64,000 bases of DNA from Linanthus parryae (lineage: Eukaryota; Streptophyta; Magnoliopsida; Ericales; Polemoniaceae): NCBI GenBank assembly GCA_023055425.1, contig JALGPY010000012.1, positions 12,769,922 through 12,833,921 of the forward strand, read 5' to 3'. Positions 1 to 9,205 of the stretch are shown here, in pieces. The notes under the pieces were generated by a model that saw only the letters and a list, made by a program, of their open reading frames with translations, did no database searches and had not been told where the DNA came from. Numbering within the stretch: the first letter of the stretch is position 1; each line of letters opens with the position of its first letter. Both the position numbers and the translations under genes were made by a program.

Positions 1-60
1 GCAGATATATATTCAGCTTCAGCTATTAATAGAGCAACTGAGTGTTGTTTCTTGGAATGC
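1..60 (-). pseudogene. Copia RNase H fragment, antisense, cut by the window edge
   Basis: Read on the minus strand this 60-bp piece encodes the conserved copia RNase H stretch with HSKKQ and an AEAEY core. It joins directly to a plus-strand copia RT fragment at about base 61, so two copia pieces meet in opposite orientation. It resembles the RNase H of element B at 43300-43350. It is a short relic with no function visible. Confidence 0.6.
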
Positions 61-1060
61 CAACTGAGTTTCCCCACTTACTTTCTTGTCCTTGGCTTCA
101 CTGCTTCTGTAACTGACTCTTTTATGTTTTTAAAACATAGTTTTGACAAAATCAAAATTTTGCTATTATATGTTCACGATAAAATTTTCACATGGAATGA
201 CACTGATTTTATTCTAAAATTGACCTCTTTACTTCAACGAGAATTTGAGAAGAAAAATATCGGACCCCTGACCTTTTTCTTAGGTCATCAAATTCAAAGA
301 ATTTCCTATGGCATATATATTCATCAGACTAAATATTTGGATGATTTACTTACAAGTTTCAACATGACACATTGCAAAGCTTTCCCTACTCCTCTACCAG
401 CAGGAATAAAATATCATTCTCTTGATGAGAAATCGCTCAAAGATCCCACAATTTTTAGACAATTAGTGGGCTCTCGCCAATACTTGACTTTTACACCACA
501 TGATATTTATTTTTCGGTCAATCATCTCTCTTTGTTAATGCATCAACTTGAAATTCAAAGCTAAAATAACTTTTAGATATGTGCCGGGTAAAAACTCTCA
601 TGGCCTTTTTTTATTATAAAAAAGTCTATCTTGCTCTTGAGGCTTATAACAATGCTGACTGGGCTGGTAACCTAACAGATTGACGAAGAACAACATATTT
701 TGTTGTATTTTTTGGGCCTAACCCAGTGCACTGGGCTGCTAAGAAACAACCCAATGTGTCCCGCTCATGAACTGATGCTGAATACTCTACTCTGCCACAA
801 CTGCAGCTAAAATGACTTGACTTCAGTATTTTTTTTCGTGATTTCAAACTCTTTATTCTCATGCTCCTTGAATTCTGTGTGATAACTATTCTTCCATCGC
901 AATGACGGAAAATCTAATTCTTCAAGCTCGTACAAAGCATATCGAATTGTCATATCTTTTACCAAGGGCCTCTCACCACTACAATTCAACACTCTTGAAG
1001 ACAAACTTCTGATTTCAAAACCACCATCAGTTTGAAAGGGAAGAACGACATTTTCATCAG
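61..1060 (+). pseudogene. Copia reverse transcriptase-RNase H remnant (element F)
   Basis: Bases 61-564 encode the C-terminal half of a copia reverse transcriptase: the catalytic-box region reads YVHD at 169-180 where the family has YVDD, followed by FFLGHQI, YGIYIHQTKY and the FRQLVGS block. Frameshifted RNase H follows to about 960 (NADWAG, VHWAAKKQP, TDAEYS, then ARTKHIEL). A pol C-terminal tail with TKGLSPLQFN lies near 960-1010. The N-terminal RT is absent, and there are several stops, frameshifts and a small deletion before TKGL. The style fits Ale/Retrofit-like copia, but the lineage is inferred. The mutated catalytic Asp and broken frame make it inactive. Confidence 0.8.
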
Positions 1061-1115
1061 TAAAGACAAAGAAGGAGCACTCTAGAGTTATTTTATACAA
1101 GTAAAATGACTATTC

Positions 1116-1463
1116 TGTAATAGACAACAAACTATAAGGACTGCCTCTTATATTTCGAACGTATTTTCAACGTTCATGTACGTATAAGACAGCTGTATTT
1201 ACAACTGTCTAAACCAGGGTTAGATGGAAACCATAGTTAGGCCGCTCTATAAATATCTTGTATCTCCGTTTAGGGTTTCATTCATTGAATACAACTCTCT
1301 CTTTCTCAATGTTTCACCTTCTCAGGCGTTTCCCCTTCGATTCTTTGTACTTCACCATCAATTGAATCTATTATGTTTTCGCTGTGAAATTTTGATTTCC
1401 GTCATTTCTTCATCTCAATTTCTTGTATCTTGAGTTTTGGTGTTGAAAAACTAATACCATACA
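1116..1463 (+). repeat. Probable copia LTR of element F
   Basis: This stretch lies between a copia pol 3' end and a copia protease-integrase fragment, where an LTR shared by two tandem copies would sit. It starts with TG, ends with CA and contains a TATA-like box TATAAATA at 1248-1255 followed by a pyrimidine-rich leader. Boundaries are inferred because no second copy is present for comparison, and no PBS or gag follows it. Confidence 0.4.
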
Positions 1464-1529
1464 TTCCTAGATTGCTAGTATATAATAGAATATGTTATCA
1501 AAGAATACCGATATCTGAGTAAACTCTCA

Positions 1530-2500
1530 ACCATGATTGCATTTCCTCAATCTTCTCCCCCTGCAACTAACTATTTGCTAATTAACGATGGAGCGTTCAA
1601 ACATATGACTGCTAATCTTCGAAATCTCTCTTATCACAGAGCCGTGCATTAGAGGAGAGGGCATGTTGCAATTGGTAAAGGTCATACTCGTCCTATTAAT
1701 GTTTCTGGTACGATTCTTTTATCTACTGCTAATAATCATTTTACTCGCTCCTTCTGAAACTATGAGTAATGTTAACTTTTAAAATCACTTCGACTAAATC
1801 ATTTGGTTAGAAAAATGACACAAAATTTTGTTAATACTTTCATAGTGTTGAGTTGTCTCGATGTATAACATTATGAAAAGATTTAACAATTTTTTCATCG
1901 TTTTGTTGATCTGTAGCCCACTCAAATTGATGTCTAAAAGTCTACCAATACCGATAAGAAGAGACAGAGGGAGTATTTGTCAAATATTTTGCATGTATTC
2001 AAACTTCCAGCTAATTTATCTTTGCATAAATTTTACGCTGAACATGATCTTCTTCCATTCAATTCTATGCCACTTTCTTAACAAAGCGACGGGCAAAAAT
2101 CAATACCAGTGTCAGAGAGAAATGAGTTGTACCCTATTGACTTGCTATCTTTCAAGCCTTCTCCTCACATGCTAGATTTGGCCTTTAGTGCAAATGTTGA
2201 AGGCTCTCATTCTTTAAACGGTCTCTAATTTATGTCAAACTTGTTAGAAAGGCAAAATGTGTAAAATGCCACATAAGTTGCCTAACGCTTCTATTACAAC
2301 TCCTTTGCGTTTGCCTCACAATTCTATATGGGGGAGTCTGGCAAGTATTTCCATGGTTATAGGTTTTATTTGCTATCTCTTGATAGTTTCTCTAGATGTA
2401 CCCCTAAATTGAACTTGGAATCGAGGAACATACTGGTTGTCCTATCGATTCGAAGGAGGTGGTGAATATCTACTCTCTGTGGTGAAATTAGTTGTAGGCT
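1530..2500 (+). pseudogene. Copia protease-integrase remnant
   Basis: Translation near 1570-1740 gives a decayed retropepsin region (NDGAFKHMTANLRNLS, where intact copia has DSGASHHMT), then GHVAIGKGH and NVSGTILLS. Further on come PIDLLSFKPSPHMLD, integrase-like HGYRFYLLSLDSFSR near 2370, and GGGEYL near 2460 around the second integrase catalytic Asp. Frames shift repeatedly and stops are frequent. Gag is missing upstream. Together with the RT-RNase H piece at 61-1060 this suggests remnants of two copies joined through one LTR. Confidence 0.65.
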
Positions 2501-2530
2501 TGTAGCAGACAGGAACACAATCTTTTTACC

Positions 2531-2760
2531 CATATGGATCTATTGAGAGCAACAGAGATTCAGCTCTGACATGGAGGTGCGAATCCACCGCCATATGAAT
2601 CTGTTAAGAGCAACACGGATACAGCTCTGACATGGAGGTCCAAATGCACCGCCATATGGATCTGTTGAGAGCAACACAGATTCAGAATAACACAGATTCA
2701 ACTCTAACATGGAGGTGCGAATCCACCACCATAATGGATCTGTTCAGAGCAACGCAGATC
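2531..2760 (+). repeat. 61-bp tandem repeat, about 3.7 copies
   Basis: Units begin with a CATATGGATCT-like motif at 2531, 2592 and 2653, and with CATAATGGATC at 2730. The first two spacings are exactly 61 bp. The third is 77 bp because of a local duplication of an ACACAGATTCA-like segment. Each unit ends with ATGGAGGTGCGAATCCACC or a close variant. The array lies about 360 bp before the Ninja-family inverted repeat. No function is visible. Confidence 0.85.
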
Positions 2761-2762
2761 CT

Positions 2763-2803
2763 CTCTTGTAGGTTAAAAGAACCCCTAATAAGTTGTGATG
2801 TAC
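2763..2803 (+). repeat. Short third copy of the Ninja-like 3' end
   Basis: About 40 bp beginning CTCTTGTAGGTTAAAAG matches the stop-codon region and start of the 3' flank of the Ninja-like right arm at 4117-4157, in the same orientation, and matches the left arm at about 3295-3335 in reverse. It adjoins the end of the 61-bp tandem array. Confidence 0.6.
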
Positions 2804-3116
2804 CTGTACCAGAAAGCTCACAGAGAGCCTCATCGGGTACCTACAATCTAATACTTCCTCTGTTTTTTCATGAATATCCTGCTCTAACTTTTGAACCTGG
2901 GTCACTTTGGCATAGTGATCTAGATAGCAAAACGATATAATTTCTGAGATTTCTTTCATGGTGCTGTAGACTAAAGTTTACTCTACAAAATCATGCAAAG
3001 ATTTCCATATTCCTGTATCGTTTTGCTAATCGATTCACCGGGTCAAAATAACCAAATAAATAGTGACAAAGTGAAGTGACCTAAAAGAGAAGAAATAGAG
3101 GTAGTACATCTCTTCA
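2804..3116. other. Unrecognised sequence before the inverted repeat
   Basis: The minus strand has an open frame over roughly 2744-2959 that includes a charged LEQDIHEKTEEV segment, but I do not recognise it and it overlaps repeat sequence. Nothing else in the stretch is assignable. Confidence 0.3.
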
Positions 3117-3674
3117 AAATAACTCAGTAAATACACTACCTGAATAAGCCCTTACAAATAGGAAGGAAAGAAAGACAACACAAATACCTCAATTAACCGC
3201 TCTCCAGTTACCATAGAAAGCTAAATTAGAAAATTATCCAAACACTGCAAGAAAAAAAGAGAAAATCAACATGTTCTCGTCTCTTCTATCAGTTCCATCC
3301 CAACTTATTAGGGGTTTCTTTTACCTACAAGAGAGAAGAAGAGCTAGCAACTATATGTTTGAGAGGGTTAGGGACATCTTCGCCCCCAGCATGCCTCACA
3401 AACTCCGCCGGAGAGTGAAAGAGCCCATGTTAAACGCAGACAATCTTCACCTCTTCTCCTTTCCTATAGCCATATAGGAAACCTTCAATGTCTTTCCCGT
3501 TGGGACCGACTTCTCTAGTAGAAACGCACGGCAAGTTTGCCACCTCGTCCCTTGAGATCTCCTTAGTTCCATTGCTCTTGATTGTTGCTGCATTTTTCGA
3601 GCAATGGTTGTTGTTTGCTGAAGAAGGAGCTCCGACGAGTTCGAGCGCTTTCTCTGTCACTGATTTGAGGTAGA
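3117..3674. repeat. Left arm of a 0.56-kb inverted repeat
   Basis: This arm is the reverse complement, with scattered mismatches, of 3774-4345. Similarity runs from AATAACTC and the CTACCTGAATAAGCCC-like outer end, through the 3' flank and coding end of a Ninja-like gene, to the inner CCTCAAATCAG block. The spacer between arms is about 100 bp, so a transcript could fold into a long, imperfect hairpin. Confidence 0.9.
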
Positions 3675-3725
3675 CGAGGTCGTTGTGCTTTGGGGGAGTC
3701 CTGATGCCACCTGGACTTCTTCTAC
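3325..3725 (-). pseudogene. Ninja/AFP-family C-terminal fragment, left copy
   Basis: Ninja-family proteins (NINJA and ABI5-binding AFPs) are adaptors that recruit TOPLESS-type co-repressors in jasmonate and abscisic-acid signalling. Minus-strand translation gives TPPKHNDLVYLKSV, TEKALELVGAPSSANNN, then LPCVSTREVGPNGK and EGFLYGYRKGEEVKIVCV, the start of the conserved C-terminal domain. It then hits TAA at 3430-3432, where the right copy has the Cys codon of CHG. Homologous codons continue to the normal stop position at 3325-3327. The piece starts just after an apparent 3' splice site (TACTGCAG on the minus strand, exon from 3725). The N-terminal EAR-motif region is absent. It is a truncated gene copy forming one hairpin arm, not a functional protein gene. 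Confidence 0.8.
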
Positions 3726-3773
3726 CTGCAGTACAGCAGAAGAAGAAAAAATGAGAAACCTATAAGGACTGCA

Positions 3774-4345
3774 GTCTCCCTCAAATCAGTGACTGAGAAA
3801 GCCCTTGAACTCGTCGGATCTCCTTCTTCAGCAAACAACAACCATCACCCAACAAATGCAACAACAGTCAAGAGCAACGGAACGAAGGAGATCTCAAGGG
3901 ACGAGGTGGCGAAGCTGCCGTGCATGTCTACTAGAGGAGTCGGTCCGAACGGGAAAGACACTGAAGGTTTCCTATATGGGTATAGGAAAGAAGAAGAGGT
4001 GAAGATTGTGTGCGTTTGCCATGGGCTCTTTCACTCTCCGGCGGAGTTTGTGAATCATGCTGGTGGCGGCGATGTCCCTAACCCTCTCAAGCATATAGTT
4101 GTCAGCTCTTCTTCTCTCTTGTAGGTGAAAGAAACCCAGTATAAGTTGGGATGGAACTGATAGAAGAGACGAGAACATGTCGATTTTTCTCTTTTTTTTT
4201 CTTGCAGTGTTTGGATACTTTTCTAATTTAGCTTTCTATGGTAACTGGAAAGTGGGTAATTCAGGTATTTGTGCTGTCTTTCTTTCCTTTCTATTTGCAA
4301 GGGCTTATTCCGGTAGTTTATTTAGTGTGCGAGTTATGAGTTATT
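3774..4345. repeat. Right arm of the 0.56-kb inverted repeat
   Basis: This is the mirror of 3117-3674. It carries the second Ninja-like 3' end in plus orientation plus about 220 bp of matching sequence after the stop. The outer end is near 4345, after which the two flanks no longer correspond. Confidence 0.9.
3777..4124 (+). pseudogene. Ninja/AFP-family C-terminal fragment, right copy, open to stop
   Basis: The frame is open from LKSVTEKALELVG through [53 protein letters not shown] and PLKHIVV to a TAG at 4122-4124. This is the complete conserved C-terminal block of Ninja-family proteins, the part that contacts JAZ or ABI5-type partners in the known family. No ATG precedes it in a plausible place and all N-terminal regions are missing, so I call it a gene fragment. 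It could be the last exon of a rearranged gene, but the inverted partner 100 bp upstream argues for a hairpin locus. Confidence 0.8.
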
Positions 4346-5738
4346 CTATGTTCTCTGTGAATCTTCACACTTAGATTTTTTGTGTGCTCTCTCTCTGCAT
4401 TCCCAACAGAGTTTGCATAACCTCCTGATCCCAGCACAGAAGGCTGCAAACCTTGTGAATAGGCGCACCCGCTTGATCCACTCAGAATGTATCAAATATT
4501 ACACTCGCTCCTTCAAAAACTCAATTCCCCTTTAACAAGTTCAGATTGCTGCAATCTTACACCGCAGGAGCTTAGACTCCTCGTAACAAATCCCTAATCC
4601 CGTATGTTCATTTTACTGCAAATTACGATTTTGCTTTCTCCAAGTCTAGTCAATTTACTTCATGGAACATAATTAATTAAAAGAAACAGGGTCCAAATTA
4701 GGTGGGTAATATATAAATATACAGATGGAAGCCAGGAATATACACCACGGTTCTAAAACAGCCGGTTTATTACCAATGCCAAACCAGAATGTAATGGCTA
4801 CGTTAGACCTTTCCTACCGTTACAGTCGATGTGTACAGTGTCTATCAAATTCAGAGAAGACTTGGTTGATTCTTAGGGCTGATTCTCTACATTAACAGTG
4901 CATTTTCTCAACATTTGCATTGGCTACTCTACCATCGCACGCGTGCAAGTGAAATCATATGGTTACATCATCTAAATATCAATGATACTGTTACATTAGA
5001 ACCATTATTTGTAGTTTAGAACTAACAATAAACACAATTACCATACAGCAAACTCTATGTATCCACATGGTGTGATAACATAATTGTACACAAATGAAGA
5101 CTTCAAGATTCTGATAACTGTGTATAAGAGTTATTTTTAGTACGAAATCTCTACCGTTTTGTGTGATTTCCGGGCAAAATACACGAGAAACAAGGGATGA
5201 CCTTGTACTATTTCAGTACTTGAGCTATTTGTGCTTAATTGATAAAAATTCGGGTGTTTTTCGCATTAATTTGACCTTATTTTATCACATTTGATCGCAC
5301 CGGGTGTTTTCGTGTTGTGTTTGACAGAAAACAGAGTTCGGAGATTATGTGGAGAGGGAAAACGAACTTTGGAATAAGAGGAGAGCTCGGAAAATTTGCT
5401 AGCAATGGAGAAGCAAAGAGTTGAGCTACTTTGAAGGTTTAGAGCTGCTGCATTTCACACGAACATATTGGGGGGTCAGTGGCTGACTAGCTGCATAGCA
5501 TGGCCAAACTCTAAACCCAGCAGCCCATACACTTCACCAATTTCACCGCCAATCTCCTCCTACTCTAATGCCTAAGCCACTTCCATTACCTTCAACTCTC
5601 TAAACCACCTGAAACAACCTATAACAGACTACACCACCATTAACAACTTCATACCCGGCCGCAACAAACACCAATACAATGCTAAGTTTAATCACTATCC
5701 TCCACCAACACCAGCAGCCTTCACCACCACCTGTATAA
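4346..5738. other. No identifiable gene; possible retroelement debris
   Basis: Near 4500-4580 one plus frame reads LNSPLTSSDCCNLTPQELRL, which looks protein-like, but I cannot name it and it is short. Around 5230-5430 the text resembles decayed LTR or untranslated retroelement sequence. Nothing else is supported. Confidence 0.35.
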
Positions 5739-5866
5739 TAGTCGCAGGACTCGTCGTGTAATTAGTAGAGGACTAATTGTGTAAATTAGTGTTGTAATTT
5801 ACTATTTAAATATTGTGAATAACAAATCAAAGACGGAAGTTTATCCAACATTTATGGTATCAGAGC
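5739..5866 (+). repeat. Short LTR-like end with copia-type primer binding site
   Basis: TGGTATCAGAGC at 5855-5866 is the usual plant copia PBS, complementary to initiator methionine tRNA. It lies 4 bp after a CA end at 5850. Upstream, a possible TG start at about 5739 would give an LTR of only about 112 bp, as in TRIM-like miniature elements. No second LTR was found, so start and class are uncertain. The PBS itself is clear. Confidence 0.5.
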
Positions 5867-7959
5867 TCGTGCCCTAAGGCCTCTGATCCTCCTCTAAATA
5901 TTTATATTTAGGGTTATTCAAAAGTCAAAAAGAATTCTCTTGCACAACAATATGTATCTAATAACTGTAGGCACTCATTGAATATTGAATCATATACATT
6001 AGATCAAAGACCTATTGCATTGAAAGCTATCAGTGTGTAAACAGTTCCAACTCTCACCAAGTATAAAAAACATTTAACTTTTGCAAATTGTCATCACTGG
6101 AACTTTTCAAACAAATTGTGTAACTTCGCATGTGAAATTCTCTATTTATTTATTTTTTAGTTTTTTCTTAAATGGCTAAAAATACAAATATGTCACATCC
6201 AATTTCGTACATAAAATGGTGAAGTGAACACTAAAAAATATTTTCCATGATATAGTTGCGTTAAACTACGAATTACTTATTAGTTATCATCCGTTCTTAA
6301 GGAAGACTAATAATTTAATTTATCCTCCAGTTCCTCTCATAAAGATCGTATACATATTTTGCTACTTCAAATAAATTGCATGTTCTTCTAATGACACTCA
6401 CAAATTTGAAGAATGTACAAATTTATCATTGATTTGAGCAACTGTAACCTTGTAACAGATTACTTATGTTGGGATCACTGGTGTAAAGATTAAGATTTGG
6501 GAAGACTTGTTGTCCTATAGGGCTCACAAAGCCGTTTCAACCATTCCATAAGCCCCGACACTCCTCCTAAGTTTGTCTACTTATATTTGTTTTTACATGA
6601 GATAAGAAAGCTTTGAGAGGAAAATTTTTGAGAGACGTGAATAAGTTTAACATATGATGGTCAACTGAAGTGTCCGATCAAATTTGAGCACAGTTGTAGG
6701 AATCATATTAATTTGCAGAATATGAAATACCTTTCTCCTAAACGGTGTGTAACGAACAATTAAAATCATCTTTTAAATGCAACTACCAGTGCACCTCCGG
6801 GTTCTTATTTCAGAATGGGTTTGTCATAAAGCATATTGCATGCTATCAACAACTACTTCTAGCAGCACAATCAGAGGTGAAGGAGATGAGTGCATGGTTC
6901 CTGTCTTACCCTTCATGTTAGTGTCCATATAAACCGGCAAATGTGAAATTAGAGAATGATCATGACTTGAGATTGAATTTTTACACCGTAGAAATCAACT
7001 TAATAAAATAAAAAGAGATACAGAGAAAAGTTATTTCAATGCAGTACCTGAAATTTTTGTCTCATCATTTGAACATAAGAATTATAATGTGTATTCCTGT
7101 TGTATCACATGACAATTTCAGCAAATTGATTAATTGGGTCAGTGCCAAGAAGGTAAGAGCAGTAACACAAAGAGACATATATCCCACCTTCATTAAATAA
7201 ATAACTTGCATACAAACAATACGATTCGTTAAGCATCTAATTAAAAATAGGTTAGTCGCCAAACATAGAAACTGAAATAACTCCACCTGATGTGATTATG
7301 CTTTGATGAAAGCATATATGGAGGTCATTCGTTGCTGCAGCAATTCATTGAAATGTTTCAAATTTGTCTTTAAACTTTTACTCCTGCACTTCGGGAATAC
7401 TCTTCCTGGTCTTCAAAAGCTTCATATGGTCCAAATGAATTGAAGGGTGGGAACATTTTAATGGATGTCAAACAAAAAGTCAGATTTTGAAAGACTCAAT
7501 TGGGTGATGCATATTCATTGAATCATTAAAGACTGAAAGTTGGTTCAACTGGTGCAATGTTTTTGTATGGATTAACTCTATCAAATGCATGGAACATATA
7601 ACATTTATCTTGAATAAATAAGCATCTGAATTTTTTGGTTTTTTTTTTATTTTTTGAAGGAAAAATCAATTAAAATAAATTAAACGTCCAGTACACAATT
7701 ATCAAAATTTTTTGGGTTTAGAGAAATGTCATAGTATTAAATGCTTTGGGAAGGAGGATTCCACCTATGGAGATTACAGGGCATTTAAAGTGCCACATGG
7801 CAAAAAATAATTGGCACACATATGATTGAGTGTTTGCCACATGGTGTTAGTAAATGACAAATGGCATTTAAATAGAACTTTATAAATGACACATGGCGAA
7901 AAGAGAAGGCAATTCCTTTGCTTTTATATATATAATATATAAAGATAGGTGGCTAATCA
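5867..7959. other. No identifiable gene
   Basis: This is AT-rich sequence with many stops in all frames. Short related phrases containing GCCACATGGC or ACACATGGCG recur at 7790-7900 and may mark the edge of the following LTR. No domain, RNA gene or repeat boundary could be assigned. Confidence 0.4.
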
Positions 7960-9116
7960 TTGGCTCATAATGAACTTCCAAAATTCTAAGAGGGACTAAA
8001 GTGCAATAGGGGACCTTTTCTTCAACTAGAGGGGGATGTATTGAAGAAATTCGATCACGCAGAAAAGACAGAACCAACAAAGAAGAGAACGAAGAAGGAT
8101 ACCACGAAGAACTCAAGCTTCACCACTGGAGATCTCTAGGTTTTTACTTTCTTCTTCTTCTTCTTTCAAATCTTGTATGGAGAAACTTGTAAGCTTCGTT
8201 TGGTTGATTTCAATTAGCTAAACACTTTTGCTAGGCGTCTCCACGAGAGCCTAGGGTTATATAGACGATGCGTTTACCGAGTTTAGACTTGTTTCATATT
8301 TTGGATTTATCTCTATCGATTGAATGTTATTTTCTTGAATATACTGGTGAATCCCGTCTATTGACACGATGAGATTATGATTTGATGTTCATGAGAACTA
8401 GGGTTTAGTTGTAGATTAAATCTTGCTTAATGTTAATAAGTATTTTAGTTACATGTTCTTATTCTATGCGTAATTCTTAGCGTGAAAGGAATGATCAACC
8501 AGCCGCGCTAGTTAATTAGATGAGTGCACGACAATGAATTAGCCTAATTGTGATGAGAACTTGAATGAAATCCGGAATCACCGAGACCGGAAGGAGAAGT
8601 GATAGGATTGGCCTTAGTGGGTAGATTCGGTGGGTGAGATTCGACTGTACTGTGCAACAGTAGACCGACAGGACCCGTTGTCGTGCATGTCGTTAACCTA
8701 CTAGAACAGACCGGTATACACATGAGACCAACAGGAGATTGTAGTCAACCGATACGTAGGATGACATGAGACAGACAGGAGATTGTCAGTGCAATTACCC
8801 GGCTGAGCTAGAATAGGATTGACGTGTTACATTGCTGAACCGAAAATCATCTACAGCCCCAGGTGATCTAGAGACCGCCTAGTTTCTCCGTACCTGTTTA
8901 TTTAAAGAAGAAAATACGAAGATATTAGTTTAGGTTGTATTTCAGTTTCAGTCAATGGTTTGAGGGTGACGCCATTTCAAATAACAACTCTTCCTCCTTG
9001 TTACCGTACTCTTTATTCGCTTAACTAAATAGTCTAAGTCTGTCCTCGTGGGATCGATAACCAACCATATATTACTTGAACGTGCACTTGCGCATACACG
9101 TTAAGAAATTATGTCA
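7960..9116 (+). repeat. Ty3/gypsy-type LTR, probably solo (element G)
   Basis: The 3' part (9036-9116), with CCTCGTGGGATCGATAAC, then ATATTACTTGAAC, GTGCACTTGC and a terminal TGTCA, matches the end of the minus-strand element D LTR (62824-62915 reversed). The middle shares TATGGAGAAACTTGT and GAGAGCCTAGGGTTAT with D at about 63600-63690. No PBS follows the CA at 9116 and no gag is adjacent, so it is probably a solo LTR or a truncated end. The 5' boundary is a guess, and I could not find a convincing target duplication. Confidence 0.6.
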
Positions 9117-9205
9117 GATTCACATTAGTAACCTCCTTAATCTTATACTACTAAAACCATCCATGCCATCATGGGAGGACATATGGTCTAGAATCTATAT
9201 CTATC

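Noticed and set aside
2804..2960. Minus-strand frame with LEQDIHEKTEEV as a real gene
   Set aside because: Short, overlaps repeat sequence, no family recognised and no start or splice context.
1132..3772. Shared 13-mer CTATAAGGACTGC at 1132 and 3760
   Set aside because: Too short to claim common origin of the copia LTR and the hairpin loop; flanks do not match.
7757..9121. GATTC on both sides of solo LTR G as a target duplication
   Set aside because: The left GATTC is not followed by a TG start and the left LTR boundary is unknown.
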